Shown piece by piece: positions 37,164 to 47,070 of a DNA stretch of 64,000 bases (its first letter is position 1; each line of letters starts with the position of its first letter). This DNA is from Bradyrhizobium sediminis (GTDB lineage Bacteria; Pseudomonadota; Alphaproteobacteria; Rhizobiales; Xanthobacteraceae): assembly GCF_018736085.1 (NCBI RefSeq), contig NZ_CP076134.1, forward strand, positions 4,412,501-4,476,500, given 5' to 3'. A model generated the notes under the pieces. The model saw only the letters and a list, made by a program, of their open reading frames with translations. It searched no databases and was not told the DNA's origin. The position numbers and the translations under genes are program-made.

Positions 37164-37994
37164 TCAGGCGCGCCGCAGGGTGGGTGGAGCGGGCTCGGGG
37201 CCGGCTTCGTCAATGTCGACCGATGGTTTCGGCATCGCCTCGATCACCTCGATGCCTCTGCTATGGCAGATGTTGGCGATGCCGGCCGGCAGCGCCGCGT
37301 CGGTCACAAACGTCTGGATCTGGCTGAGGTGGGCGATGCGCACCGGCGCGCTGCGGCGCAGTTTGGTCGAGTCGGCTACCAGCATCACGCTGCGGGCATT
37401 GGCGATGATGGCCTGCGCCGCCTGCACTTCGCGATAGTCGAAGTCCAGTAGCGCGCCCTCCTCGTCGATCGCCGAGGCGCCGATGATGGCGTAATCGACT
37501 TTGAACTGGCCGATCAGGCTGATCGCGGTCGAGCCGATCACCGCACCGTCGGCGCGGCGCACCGCGCCGCCGGCCACGATCACCTCGATGCGCGGATGCC
37601 GGTACAACAGCATCGCGACATTGAGGTTGTTGGTGATGACGAGCAGATCCTCATGCGAGGTCAGGGCGCTGGCGACTTCTTCCGTGGTGGTGCCGATGTT
37701 GATGAACAGCGAGCAGCCGTTCGGTATCTGCGCCGCGGCGGCGACCCCGATCGCCTTCTTCTCCTCGGCGGCGACGAAGCGGCGCGCCTCGTAGGCGAGG
37801 TTCTCGACCCCGGAGGCGATGATGGCGCCGCCATGGATCCGGGTCAGCGAGCGGTGGTCGCAGAGGTCGTTGAGGTCCTTGCGGATGGTCTGCGCCGAGA
37901 CCTCGAAACGCCGGGCGAGATCGTCCACCATCACCCGGCCGAAGGCGCGGGCGATATTGAGGATTTCGGATTGGCGATGGGTCAGGCCGGTCAC
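37164..37994 (-). CDS. glpR: DeoR-family repressor of glycerol genes
   Basis: A 276-residue repressor. Residues about 5-60 form the DeoR helix-turn-helix (RQSEILNIARAFGRVMVDDLARRFEVSAQTIRKDLNDLC), the rest a DeoR sensor domain with FINIGTTTEEVASAL and DYAIIGASAIDEEGALLDFD. In this family glycerol 3-phosphate or a related phosphate releases the repressor from DNA. It lies directly upstream of glpD on the same strand with a 240-bp gap. Start GTG with GAGGTGCCCC upstream. Confidence 0.88.
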   Translation of the reverse strand: MTGLTHRQSEILNIARAFGRVMVDDLARRFEVSAQTIRKDLNDLCDHRSLTRIHGGAIIASGVENLAYEARRFVAAEEKKAIGVAAAAQIPNGCSLFINIGTTTEEVASALTSHEDLLVITNNLNVAMLLYRHPRIEVIVAGGAVRRADGAVIGSTAISLIGQFKVDYAIIGASAIDEEGALLDFDYREVQAAQAIIANARSVMLVADSTKLRRSAPVRIAHLSQIQTFVTDAALPAGIANICHSRGIEVIEAMPKPSVDIDEAGPEPAPPTLRRA

Positions 37995-38217
37995 GGGGCA
38001 CCTCGGACAACAACTCCCATGGTGCGGCCGATTGCCTGGCCGGTCAACGAGCGAGATCGGGCCCGGCGGGCGGATCAGCAGTTGAATATTGGATAAGGTT
38101 AAGGGCTTTGGACGGCGATTGTGAGGCGCCGATGGCAGGCACCGCGGCCTTGACCTGCATCGAGACAGGCCCCAATGCTAGCCGTGAGTGCTCATCGAAA
38201 CGGGCTGGAGAACGGAC

Positions 38218-38649
38218 ATGATATCGAAATTCACGCTGACAGCGCTGCTTGCGATCGCGGTTTGCGCGCCTGTCGAACGGGCGGCGGCGCAGGGCAGCAC
38301 CCTCGGCGGCGCGATCTTCGGCGGCGCGGCCGGCGCCATTGTCGGCGGCGCGATCGGCGGCAATAGCGGTGCGGCGGTCGGCGCAATCATCGGCGCCGGC
38401 ACCGGCGCGGCCATCGGCGCCCAGGGCGAGCCGCGGCCCGGCGGCTACCGCTATTACCAGAACGGCTGCTATGTGCAGCAGCCCGACGGCTCGTGGATGG
38501 GCGTTTCGCCGCGTTATTGCCAGACCGTGGAATACGCTCCCCGGGAGCGCTATTACGACGAAGCGCCGGCCTGCACGCGCTACCGCTCCTACAATCCGCG
38601 CACCGGCACCTTCATCGGCCGCGACGGCTACGAGCGTCCCTGCCCGTAG
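38218..38649 (+). CDS. Glycine-zipper protein with BA14K-like C-terminus
   Basis: A 143-residue exported protein: signal peptide 1-24 (cleavage after ERAAAQ), a glycine-zipper segment about 27-68 (GGAIFGGAAGAIVGGAIGG) that inserts in membranes, then an aromatic region and the tail YRSYNPRTGTFIGRDGYERPCP, which matches the BA14K-like pattern of alphaproteobacterial envelope proteins. BA14K was described in Brucella as an immunoreactive, lectin-like protein; here the role is unknown. GGAGAACGG precedes the ATG. Confidence 0.82.
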   Translation: MISKFTLTALLAIAVCAPVERAAAQGSTLGGAIFGGAAGAIVGGAIGGNSGAAVGAIIGAGTGAAIGAQGEPRPGGYRYYQNGCYVQQPDGSWMGVSPRYCQTVEYAPRERYYDEAPACTRYRSYNPRTGTFIGRDGYERPCP

Positions 38650-38714
38650 GGCATCGCGCGCTCCCGTCCGAGCGCACGAGGTGAAATAGCGCCGCGTGGC
38701 CTGACCAGGTGCGG

Positions 38715-39920
38715 TCAGGCCCTGCGCCTGACCGCTTCATAGGCCAGCCGCTTGAACTCGACGGCGAAGGGGTGGAAGAACGCCATCTGGCGCTGCGTCA
38801 TCAACAGGCCGGCGATGTCAGTCTTCGGCGAGATCCACCATTGCGTGCCGGCCACGCCGCCCCACCAGAACTCACCGCTCGAATCGCCGTGATCGAACGG
38901 CGAAGGCTGCAGAGTCAACGCGCCCGCCAGCCCATAGCCCTTGCCGACGAGCTCTCCCGTCATCGGGAAGCGCATCCAGACCCCATCGGCCAGTTGATTG
39001 GTCATCATCTCGGCGATGGTTTCCGGTTTCAGCAAGGTCGGTCCGCCCGGCAGCAGGCTTCGAACCAGCGCCACCATATCCGGCAGCGTCGAAACCAGGC
39101 CGCCGCCGCCGCTCAGCCGCGGCCACGCCCGCACATAGGCGCCGGGCCAGGGCGAATTATCGGTGCGAGTCAGTCCCGGCTTCATCGGGTCCATCAGGTC
39201 TGCCCCGGCGTAATAGGCGGCGAGCCGGCTGTGGTCTTTTTCCGGCACCGCGAAGGCGGTGTCGACCATGCCGAGCGGAGCGAAAATCCGCTGCTGGATG
39301 AATTTGTCGAGCGGCATTCCGCTGACGACTTCCACCAGCCGCCCCACCACATCGGTTGCGATCGAATACTCCCATGACGTTCCCGGATGATAGACCAGCG
39401 GCAAATCGGCCAGCGTGTCGATCATGTCAGCCAGCGGCGTCGCAGGATTGAGCACCTTGCGTTCCTGGTAGGCCTTGAACATGACACTCCCGGGGTCGAA
39501 CAGACCGTAGCTCAGCCCCGAGCTGTGGCTCAGCAGCTGGCGAATTGTGATCGATCCCCTCGCCGGCTCGGTGTCATCAAGCGAGGTAGCGCCCGGCCGC
39601 AGAACCTTGCGGTTGCCGAGTTGCGGAATGTACCGCTCGACCGGGTCGTCGAGCTCGAAGCGGCCTTCCTCGAGCAGCAGCAATGCCGCGCAGGACGTGA
39701 CCAGCTTGGTATTGGAGAACACCCGGAACAGGTGATCGGCGCGCAATGGGACCTGCGCTTCCTTGTCGGCCCAGCCGGTACAATTCACATCGACCAGATC
39801 CCGGCCGACCAGCACCGCGGACGACACGCCGGACAGAATGTTGCCGTCGACCAACCGGCCCATCGCGGCGTGCGCCGCCCCGAAATCGTAGCCGGCGGCT
39901 GTCACTTGCATGTTTTCCAT
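38715..39920 (-). CDS. Family VIII esterase / class C beta-lactamase-like serine hydrolase
   Basis: A 401-residue serine hydrolase. The SxxK motif SNTK puts the nucleophile at S69 and its base at K72; the tyrosine motif is probably in WEYSIATDVVG. A lid-like insertion and the C-terminal WWGGVAGTQWWISP follow the EstB-type esterase pattern more than true AmpC enzymes. There is no signal peptide, which also favours an intracellular esterase. The ATG at 39920 has GGGGGAGTGAAA upstream; the open frame starts 10 codons earlier without support. Confidence 0.85.
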   Translation of the reverse strand: MENMQVTAAGYDFGAAHAAMGRLVDGNILSGVSSAVLVGRDLVDVNCTGWADKEAQVPLRADHLFRVFSNTKLVTSCAALLLLEEGRFELDDPVERYIPQLGNRKVLRPGATSLDDTEPARGSITIRQLLSHSSGLSYGLFDPGSVMFKAYQERKVLNPATPLADMIDTLADLPLVYHPGTSWEYSIATDVVGRLVEVVSGMPLDKFIQQRIFAPLGMVDTAFAVPEKDHSRLAAYYAGADLMDPMKPGLTRTDNSPWPGAYVRAWPRLSGGGGLVSTLPDMVALVRSLLPGGPTLLKPETIAEMMTNQLADGVWMRFPMTGELVGKGYGLAGALTLQPSPFDHGDSSGEFWWGGVAGTQWWISPKTDIAGLLMTQRQMAFFHPFAVEFKRLAYEAVRRRA

Positions 39921-40110
39921 TTTCACTCCCCCGTGCGCCCGCGAGCACATCTGATTGAACGGCCGCAGATAGAGCGCCTTCAGTGTCGGCTAGCATGCCG
40001 TCAATGTCCCGCAAAGCCCCAAGAATCTTCTGCTGCACGGCTGCAATGACCAGCGCCGAATGTCATAGTCGGATCAATCGCCGGCGAATGCCGGCACAGG
40101 GAGGGGACCA

Positions 40111-41718
40111 ATGGCTTTGACCGAATCTTACGTCGCGGGACCGGCGCTCCCCGCCGTGCGCGATATCACGCTTGGCCAGTTGCTCGAACAGGCCGCGAAG
40201 TCGGCGCCGGACCGGATCGCGCTGATATCAGGCCTCCCCGATCCCGCGCTTCGCCGCCAGTGGACCTATGCCGAACTCTACGCCGAGGCGCAACGCACCG
40301 CGCGCGCCCTGCTCAGCCGCTTCAAGCCGGGCGAGCGGATCGCGGTCTGGGCGCAGAACCTGCCGGAATGGATCATGCTGGAATTCGGCGCCGGGCTCGC
40401 GGGCATGGTGCTGGTCACCGTCAATCCCGGCTTCAGGGCCAAGGAAGTCGAATATGTGCTGAAGCAATCCCGCTCGGCCGGCGTGTTCGTCGCCAATTCC
40501 TTTCGCGGCAACCCGATGCTGGAGACGGTGCGCGAGGTTGCACCGCGCTGCCCGGAGCTTCGCGAGATCGTCTGCTTCGACGACTGGCCGGCCTTCATCG
40601 CCGCCGGCGACGACAAGCGCATTGCGCTTCCCGACGTCAAACCCGACGATCCCGTGATGATCCAGTATACGTCGGGCACCACCGGCTTTCCGAAAGGCGC
40701 GCTGCTGCATCATCGCGGTCTCGCCAACAACGGCGCCGACACGGCCGATCGCATGGGGATCGACCCCGGCGACGTCTTCATCACCACCATGCCGCTGTTC
40801 CACACCGGCGGCTGCGTCTGCTGCGTCCTCGGCGCCGTCTCAAAGGCTGCGACACAGGTGCTGCTGGAAGCGTTCGAACCCGGCCTCGTGCTCGAACTTC
40901 TCGCGACCTACCGCGGCAATGCGATGGTCGGCGTGCCGACCATGCTGGTGGCGATGCTCGAGCATCCCTCCTTCGCATCGACGGATCTTTCCTCGGTCAA
41001 GGCGATCTGTTCGGGCGGCTCCACCGTGCCGGCCGCGCTGGTTGCGTTGTTCGAACAGAAACTGGGAGCGCCCTTCACCATCGTGTTCGGGCAGACCGAA
41101 TGCTCACCGGTGGCGGCGCAGACCAGGACCACCGACACGATCGAGGACAAGGCCTCTACCATCGGCCTGCCGCTGCCCAACATGGAAACCAAGATCGTCA
41201 ATCCCGACACCGGCAAGACGGTCCCGATCGGCGAAATTGGCGAGTTCTGCACGCGCGGCTATCACATCATGCTCGGCTATTTCGAAATGCCTGAAGCGAC
41301 CGCCGCCGCGATCGATTCCGAGGGCTGGCTGCACACCGGCGATCTCTGCGCGATGGACGCGCGCGGCTATTGCACGGTCGAGGGGCGCCTGAAGGACATG
41401 ATCATCCGCGGCGGCGAAAATATCTATCCGCGCGAGCTCGAAGAATTGTTGTTTCGTCACCCCAAGGTCGGCGAAGTCGCGGTGGTCGGACTGCCGCACG
41501 AAAAATGGGGCGAAGAGGTCGCCGCCTTCATCCGCCCGGCGCCCGGCGCCGTCATCGACGCGGAGGAACTGTCGGCCTACATGCGCGCCTCGCTGGCCCC
41601 GCACAAGACGCCGCGGCACTGGTTCGTGGTCGAGGCTTTTCCGCTGACCGGATCGGGCAAGATCCAGAAGTTCAAGCTGCGCGAATTCTGGGCCAAGGGC
41701 GAGATGCGGGCGTTGTGA
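40111..41718 (+). CDS. Fatty acyl-CoA synthetase (AMP-binding)
   Basis: A 535-residue adenylate-forming ligase. AMP-binding motif YTSGTTGFPKG, then FGQTECSP, the domain-hinge YCTVEGRLKDMIIRGGENIYPRE and the C-terminal lysine K517 in TGSGKIQKFKLRE. The pattern fits medium- or long-chain acyl-CoA ligases (FadD3/AlkK-like). It probably feeds the beta-oxidation enzymes encoded on the other strand at 42.5-46.3 kb. Excellent ribosome binding site GGGAGGGGA. Confidence 0.88.
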   Translation: MALTESYVAGPALPAVRDITLGQLLEQAAKSAPDRIALISGLPDPALRRQWTYAELYAEAQRTARALLSRFKPGERIAVWAQNLPEWIMLEFGAGLAGMVLVTVNPGFRAKEVEYVLKQSRSAGVFVANSFRGNPMLETVREVAPRCPELREIVCFDDWPAFIAAGDDKRIALPDVKPDDPVMIQYTSGTTGFPKGALLHHRGLANNGADTADRMGIDPGDVFITTMPLFHTGGCVCCVLGAVSKAATQVLLEAFEPGLVLELLATYRGNAMVGVPTMLVAMLEHPSFASTDLSSVKAICSGGSTVPAALVALFEQKLGAPFTIVFGQTECSPVAAQTRTTDTIEDKASTIGLPLPNMETKIVNPDTGKTVPIGEIGEFCTRGYHIMLGYFEMPEATAAAIDSEGWLHTGDLCAMDARGYCTVEGRLKDMIIRGGENIYPRELEELLFRHPKVGEVAVVGLPHEKWGEEVAAFIRPAPGAVIDAEELSAYMRASLAPHKTPRHWFVVEAFPLTGSGKIQKFKLREFWAKGEMRAL

Positions 41719-41825
41719 GGGCCGGTGCGTTCGGTATCCGGGCCGCCACTCTCTCATGCTCGCAAATTTCGACGGTTTGCTTCTCCTGCGCCTATGCTAA
41801 GCCGCATTGCGAAAGGAACCTCACC

Positions 41826-42464
41826 ATGAGCACCGCGAGCGATGCCCGTTTCTGGGACCGGATTTCACGGAAATATGCGAAGGCTGCGATTTCGGATCAG
41901 GCCGGGTATGAGCGCTCGCTGGAGCGGACCCGCACCCTGCTGGGACCAGACGACCGGGTGCTGGAATTGGGCTGCGGAACAGGAACAACGGCGCTCCGGC
42001 TTGCAGGCGATGTGCAAAGCTATTGCGCGACGGATATTTCCACTGAAATGATCGCGATTGCCGAGACGAAGCTTGCCGCCGGCCCGATCCCGTCGCTCGT
42101 CTTCCGCACCGCGACCGCAGAGGCGCTTGCGCCCGAGGACGGGCAATTCGATGCCGTTCTGGGGTTCAACTATCTCCATCTGGTCCGCGATGTGCCCGGC
42201 ACGCTGCGCCGCATCCATGCCTTGCTTGCAGCGGAGGGCCTGTTCATTTCCAAGACACCCTGCCTGGGGGATATGAACCCGCTCATCCGGCTTGCCTTGT
42301 TGCCGGCGATGCGCGCGATCGGAAAGGCGCCCCATGTCAGCGTCTTCCGGGCGGCGGAGTTGAGCCAACTCATATCTGCCGCAGGCTTCGACATCAGCGC
42401 CTCGGAAAGCCACGCCACCAAGGGCAACGACACCCGTCCCTACATCGTGGCGCGCAAGCGATGA
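41826..42464 (+). CDS. Class I SAM-dependent methyltransferase
   Basis: A 212-residue methyltransferase. SAM-binding motif I is VLELGCGTGTT (45-55), the acidic residue after beta 2 is in YCATDISTEMI, motif post-II FDAVLGFNYLHLVRD. The substrate domain is small, suggesting a lipid or small molecule. AAAGGAA precedes the ATG at 41826, 107 bp after the acyl-CoA ligase. The longer open frame to 41370 shadows the ligase. It converges with the thioesterase gene. Confidence 0.85.
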   Translation: MSTASDARFWDRISRKYAKAAISDQAGYERSLERTRTLLGPDDRVLELGCGTGTTALRLAGDVQSYCATDISTEMIAIAETKLAAGPIPSLVFRTATAEALAPEDGQFDAVLGFNYLHLVRDVPGTLRRIHALLAAEGLFISKTPCLGDMNPLIRLALLPAMRAIGKAPHVSVFRAAELSQLISAAGFDISASESHATKGNDTRPYIVARKR

Positions 42465-42497
42465 GGCGAACGGCCGAGGTTGGATCGGGCCCCTACC

Positions 42498-42932
42498 CTA
42501 CGCCGAAATCGGCCGCTCATCGCGCTGGATGACCTGCGGCTGGCCGTGGTCGTCGATCGAGACATAGGTGAAATTGCCGTCGGTCACCAGGATCGACTGC
42601 ATCTCCTTGCGCCGCAGTACCCAGGCTTCGAGGTGGACGGTGATCGAGGTGCGGCCGACGCGGACCAGATTGGCGTGAACCGACACGAGATCGCCGACGT
42701 AAACCGCCTTGCGAAAATTCATCGCCTCGATCGCCACCGTCACGGTGCGTGATTTTGCCACCTTGGACGCGAACACGCCGCCGCCGACATCCATCTGGCT
42801 GAGCAGCCAGCCGCCGAAGATATCGCCGTTGGCATTGGTGTCGGCCGGCATCGCCAGCGTGCGGATGCAGAGATCGCCGCGCGGCTCGGTTTCGCCATTC
42901 AGCGATGCGTGGACGGCCGGGCTATCGGTCAC
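42498..42932 (-). CDS. Hotdog-fold acyl-CoA thioesterase (YciA-like)
   Basis: A 144-residue thioesterase of the YciA/BFIT group. LAMPADTNANGDIFGGWLLSQMDVGGG contains the catalytic asparagine/aspartate region, and AIEAMNFRKAVYVGDLVSVHANLV forms the hotdog helix and sheet. It hydrolyses acyl-CoA to free acid and CoA. Its GTG start overlaps the stop of the FadJ-like gene by 4 bp, so it is the third gene of the beta-oxidation operon and may relieve CoA trapping. Confidence 0.9.
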   Translation of the reverse strand: MTDSPAVHASLNGETEPRGDLCIRTLAMPADTNANGDIFGGWLLSQMDVGGGVFASKVAKSRTVTVAIEAMNFRKAVYVGDLVSVHANLVRVGRTSITVHLEAWVLRRKEMQSILVTDGNFTYVSIDDHGQPQVIQRDERPISA

Positions 42933-45025
42933 TTGAAATTCTCCCAGCCGGCATCCGGCGTAAAGCGGTCGCCGAATCTTGCCGCCAGCGCGCGCAGGGT
43001 GGAAACCACATTCTCGGGCCCGCGCGTCCGCGCATAGTTGAGCGGGCCGCCGCGGAACGGCGCATAGCCGGTGCCGAAAATCATGGCGCCGTCGACGGTG
43101 TCGGCATTGTCGACGATGCCTTCGCGCAAGGCCGCGACGCAGACATTCGACATCGGCAGCACCAGCCGGTCGATCATTTCGTCCGTCGGCTGCGTGGTCG
43201 AAGGCGAAGCGGGAGTCTTGTCGGCCTTGCCGTCCTTCCAGAGATAGAACCCCTTGCCGGTCTTGCGGCCGAGTTCGCCCCTTGCCACCTTCTCGCGCAG
43301 CCAGGCCGGCGTCGGCGGCAGGGCGTCGCCGAATTTCGAGCGCAGCATGTCGCCGACATCGAGGCAGATATCGAGCCCGACCTGATCGGCGAGTTCAATC
43401 GGCCCCATCGGCATGCCGAATTTTTCCGCCGCGGCATCGATGACGAGCTTGTCGATCTTGCCGTCGAGCATCACCATCGCCTCCAGCATGTAGGGCGTCA
43501 GCGCGCGGTTGACCAGAAAGCCCGGCGAACTCCTGACCGGCAGCGGCAGCCGGTCGATGGCGCCGACAAAGGCCAGCGCCTGCTGCAATATTTCCGGACC
43601 GTTGCCGTCGTGGCTGACGACCTCGACCAGTTGCAGCCGCGACACCGGATTGAAGAAGTGCAGGCCCACCAGCCGCTCCGGCTTCGCCAGCGTGGCGCGC
43701 AGGTCCTGCAGCGGAATGCTGGAGGTGTTGGTGGCCAGAATCGCGCCCGGCTTCATCCGGGGCTCGAGCCCGGCATAGACCTTCTGCTTCAGCTCCAGTT
43801 TTTCCGGCACCGCCTCGATGATGAGATCGGCATTGCGGACGCCCTCGCCTTCCATATCCGGCACGAGGCGATCCAGCGCGTCGCGGATATCGATGCGCCT
43901 GCGCATGATCTTGCCGAACAGCTCCGAGGCGCGCTTGATCGCGCCGGCGATCGGCTCCGGCTTCATGTCGGCGAGCGTCACATGCAGGCCCTGATTGGCG
44001 CACCAGGCCGCGATATCGCCGCCCATCGCGCCGGCGCCGATGACGTGGACATGCCTGATGCGGTTGCCGGAACCTGCGAGCTTCTTCATCTGCTCGCGCA
44101 GGAAGAACACCCGGATCAGGTTCTGTGCCGTCGGCGTCACCATCAGATTGGCGAACGAGGTCTTTTCGGCCCTCAGCATCGCGATCTTGTCGTCGCCATG
44201 CTTTTCCCAGAGATCGATCAGCGCATAGGGCGCCGGATAATGTTCATGCGGTGCTGCCTTTTCCGCCTCGGCGCGCATGCGCTTGGCGAGCAAGCCCCTG
44301 ACCGGGCCGAGGTTCAGAATCGCGTTCAGCGGCCCCGGCCTTGCCCGCTTCAGCCGCCCGAACACCGCGTCCTTCACGGCGTTGCGGACGTGGCGCTCCT
44401 GCGCCACCGCATCGACCAGCCCGAGCGACTTGGCCTTGCGGGCGTCGATGGTCTTGCCGGTCAGCATCAAGGTCATCGCCTGCATCGGGTTGACCAGCCG
44501 CGTGAAGCGCACGGTGCCGCCGAGGCCCGGATGCAGGCCGAGCATCACTTCCGGAAAACCAAAGCGCGCGCCTTCGATGGCAATACGCGACTGGCAGGCC
44601 AGCGCCACTTCGAGGCCGCCGCCGAGGCAGAAGCCATGAATGACGGCGACGGTCGGGATCTTCAGCGCTTCAAGGCGGTCGATCACCGCATGGGCCCGGC
44701 CGATGGCGATCTCGACCGGCCACGGATCGGTGGCGCCGCGGAATTCGTTGACGTCGGCGCCGGCGATGAAACCGGATTTCTTGGCGGAGCGGATGACGAG
44801 CCCGGCGGGCCGCGGGCTCTCCAGCGCCGCCAGCACCGATTCGAGTTCTTCGATCAGGTCGGCCGACAGCGTGTTGGCGCTGGCGCCCTCGCGATCGAAC
44901 AGCAGCCAGGCGATGCCGTCGGCATCGCGGGTCAATTTGAAATGACGGTAGGGCGAACTGGCGTCTGGCGCAGGCCCGAGTTCGAGCACGCGGTCGCCGA
45001 GAAGGTTCATGATCCTGCTATCCAT
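42929..45025 (-). CDS. fadJ: Multifunctional beta-oxidation protein: enoyl-CoA hydratase / 3-hydroxyacyl-CoA dehydrogenase
   Basis: A 698-residue fusion. N-terminal crotonase domain (about 25-210) with oxyanion hole GFIAGADVNEF and the catalytic glutamates E139 (GGGLEVALA) and E159 (FPEVMLG). Dehydrogenase domain starts at HVIGAGAMGGD (NAD site 331-335), and the C-terminal domain has LHFFNPVSRLQLVE, LVNRALTPYMLEA and the GKGFYLW end. It hydrates enoyl-CoA and oxidises L-3-hydroxyacyl-CoA. It follows the thiolase stop by 2 bp. A second ATG 15 nt later is an alternative start. FadB versus FadJ naming cannot be settled by reading. Confidence 0.9.
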   Translation of the reverse strand: MDSRIMNLLGDRVLELGPAPDASSPYRHFKLTRDADGIAWLLFDREGASANTLSADLIEELESVLAALESPRPAGLVIRSAKKSGFIAGADVNEFRGATDPWPVEIAIGRAHAVIDRLEALKIPTVAVIHGFCLGGGLEVALACQSRIAIEGARFGFPEVMLGLHPGLGGTVRFTRLVNPMQAMTLMLTGKTIDARKAKSLGLVDAVAQERHVRNAVKDAVFGRLKRARPGPLNAILNLGPVRGLLAKRMRAEAEKAAPHEHYPAPYALIDLWEKHGDDKIAMLRAEKTSFANLMVTPTAQNLIRVFFLREQMKKLAGSGNRIRHVHVIGAGAMGGDIAAWCANQGLHVTLADMKPEPIAGAIKRASELFGKIMRRRIDIRDALDRLVPDMEGEGVRNADLIIEAVPEKLELKQKVYAGLEPRMKPGAILATNTSSIPLQDLRATLAKPERLVGLHFFNPVSRLQLVEVVSHDGNGPEILQQALAFVGAIDRLPLPVRSSPGFLVNRALTPYMLEAMVMLDGKIDKLVIDAAAEKFGMPMGPIELADQVGLDICLDVGDMLRSKFGDALPPTPAWLREKVARGELGRKTGKGFYLWKDGKADKTPASPSTTQPTDEMIDRLVLPMSNVCVAALREGIVDNADTVDGAMIFGTGYAPFRGGPLNYARTRGPENVVSTLRALAARFGDRFTPDAGWENFK

Positions 45026-45027
45026 GA

Positions 45028-46311
45028 TCACACCGTCTCGATCAGCATGGCGCCGCCCAGCCCGCCGCCGATGCATTCGGTGGCGATGCCGCGGCGGGTG
45101 CCCAGCCGCTTCATGGCGTTGACGAGATGCAGCACGATACGGTTGCCGCTGCAGCCGACGGGATGGCCGAGGCTGATCGCGCCGCCATCGACATTGAGTT
45201 TTGACGGGTCGATCTGGCCGGCGGCGCCGTCGAGGCCGAGAATTTCACGGCAGAATTTCTCGTCGTTCCAGGCCGCCAGGCAACCCAGCACCTGCGTGGC
45301 GAACGCCTCGTTCAATTCCCAGGTCTCGACGTCCTGCAGGGATAGATTGTTGCGCTTCAACAGTTCGGTGGCCGACAGCACCGGACCGAGGCCCATAATG
45401 CCGGGATCGAGCGCCGACCATTGGCTGTCGACAATCGCGGCCTTCGGGGTGAGGCCATATTTGGCGACCGCATCTTCGGAAGCCAGAATCGTCCACGACG
45501 CGCCGTCGGTGATCTGCGAGGAATTGCCTGGCGTGACCTGCCCCCATGGCCGCTCGAACACCGGCTTGAGTTTGGCCAGCGACTCCAACGAAGAATCCGG
45601 CCGCACGCCGTCGTCATGATCGTAGAATTTGCCGTCGCGCGCGAACGCGGTTTCGACCTCGCCTTTCAGCCAGCCCTGCGCCTGCGCATTGGCGAGCCGC
45701 TTGTGGCTCTCGACCGCATAGGCGTCCGACTGCGCCCGCGTAATGCCGAAGAGATGGCCGACCGCTTCGGCTGTCTGACCCATGTTGAGTTCGGTGATTG
45801 GATCGGTCAGCCCGCGCTCCAGCCCGATGACCGGCTTGAAGAAGGAGGGCCGCGTCTTCGCCAGCGCCGCCAGCTTGGCCACGATGCCCTTGGCGCCGGC
45901 CAAACCGGCAAACCAGCGCACGCCCTGCTGCGGCCAGACCAGAGGCGCGTAGCTCAGCGCTTCCGCCCCGCCGGCCAGAATGAGGTCGGACACGCCCTCG
46001 CGGATATAGCGATAGCCGGTATCGATCGACTGCATGCCGGAGCCGCAATTGATCTGCACCGTGAACGCCACCATGCTTTCGCCCATGCCGAGCCGAAGGG
46101 CTGCGACCCGGGCCGGGTTCATCTCGTCGGCAATGACGTTGACGCAGCCGAGGATCACCTGATCGAAGGCATTGGGGGCGAAGGGTTGCCGGGCCAGCAG
46201 CGGCCGGCCGCACTGCACGGCGAGATCGACCGGGGTGAACGGCCCCGGCCCGGAGCGCGCTTTCAGAAACGGCGTCCGGCTGCCGTCGATAATGAAGACC
46301 GGTCGCGCCAT
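45028..46311 (-). CDS. fadI: Acetyl-CoA C-acyltransferase (thiolase)
   Basis: A 427-residue thiolase. The acyl-accepting cysteine is C89 in INCGSGMQS, the histidine is in SLGHPVGCSGNRI, and the second cysteine is in ECIGGGLGGAM. The middle insertion and the length fit the FadI-type partner of a trifunctional complex rather than PhbA. It is the first gene of the operon thiolase - FadJ-like - thioesterase and would release acetyl-CoA at each cycle. Confidence 0.9.
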   Translation of the reverse strand: MARPVFIIDGSRTPFLKARSGPGPFTPVDLAVQCGRPLLARQPFAPNAFDQVILGCVNVIADEMNPARVAALRLGMGESMVAFTVQINCGSGMQSIDTGYRYIREGVSDLILAGGAEALSYAPLVWPQQGVRWFAGLAGAKGIVAKLAALAKTRPSFFKPVIGLERGLTDPITELNMGQTAEAVGHLFGITRAQSDAYAVESHKRLANAQAQGWLKGEVETAFARDGKFYDHDDGVRPDSSLESLAKLKPVFERPWGQVTPGNSSQITDGASWTILASEDAVAKYGLTPKAAIVDSQWSALDPGIMGLGPVLSATELLKRNNLSLQDVETWELNEAFATQVLGCLAAWNDEKFCREILGLDGAAGQIDPSKLNVDGGAISLGHPVGCSGNRIVLHLVNAMKRLGTRRGIATECIGGGLGGAMLIETV

Positions 46312-46424
46312 CAGCTTGCTACCTGCTGTTCACCTGACTCATTCTAGCGGAAAGTACGGGATTCGGGTGAACACTTCGCGTCGGAAATAAAGCGAAATTG
46401 ATCCAGGCTACACTCTATTTCGGA

Positions 46425-47048
46425 TCAATCCGGCCGCTTCATCTCGAACATGTTTTCCGGCTTGATCTCGAAATAGTCGCCCTGGCGGCCGGCGCGGACG
46501 ATCGGATGGGCCAGCGCGGTCTGGTAGACGCCATCCTTGATCATGGCCTTGTCGATATGGACGGCGACGACCTCGCCCAGCGTGAGCCAGGCCTGCACCT
46601 TCTCGCCTTTGGCGCTCTGCAGCTGGATGATCTGCGACAGCTTGCATTCGAAGGAAACCGGGCTTTCGCCGACCCGCGGCACGTTGACGAGCTTGCAGGG
46701 CACCGCCGTGAGACTGGCGACGGTGAATTCGCTGACGTCGTGCGCGACATGTGCGGCGGTCAAGTTCATCTGCTGCGCCAGATCCATGGTCGCAAGATTC
46801 CAGACGAACTCGCCGGTCTCCTGGATGTTCTGGACGCTGTCCTTCCAGGAGGTCGAGGAGAAGCCGATGATCGGCGGATGGTAGTTGAAGCCGTTGAAGA
46901 AGCTGTAGGGCGCGAGATTGACGTTGCCCTTGGTATCGCGCGAGGAGATCCAGCCGATCGGGCGCGGGGCGATGATGGCGTTGAAAGGATCGTGCTTGAG
47001 ACCGTGGCCGTTCGCCGGCTCGTAATAGTGCAGGTCTTTCGTGGTCAC
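46425..47048 (-). CDS. Flavin reductase-like FMN-binding protein
   Basis: A 207-residue split-barrel flavoprotein: HDPFNAIIAPRPIGWISSRDTKGNVNLAPYSFFNGF is the family signature, followed by ETGEFVWNLAT and ESPVSFECKLSQI. These proteins bind FMN and reduce it for a partner monooxygenase or act as flavin-dependent oxidoreductases. No monooxygenase is adjacent. The start is GTG with GAGGGTGAT upstream; the gene ends 113 bp before the thiolase operon. Confidence 0.85.
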   Translation of the reverse strand: MTTKDLHYYEPANGHGLKHDPFNAIIAPRPIGWISSRDTKGNVNLAPYSFFNGFNYHPPIIGFSSTSWKDSVQNIQETGEFVWNLATMDLAQQMNLTAAHVAHDVSEFTVASLTAVPCKLVNVPRVGESPVSFECKLSQIIQLQSAKGEKVQAWLTLGEVVAVHIDKAMIKDGVYQTALAHPIVRAGRQGDYFEIKPENMFEMKRPD

Positions 47049-47070
47049 GCTGGTATCACCCTCACCGTTT

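Noticed and set aside
38152..38165. TTGACCTGCATCGA upstream of the glycine-zipper gene as a FixK box
   Set aside because: The right half-site is TCGA, not TCAA; one conserved position is lost.
42905..45619. 904-codon plus-strand frame opposite the fadJ and thiolase genes
   Set aside because: It covers two well-supported minus-strand genes with intact motifs and has no recognisable domain or ribosome binding site.
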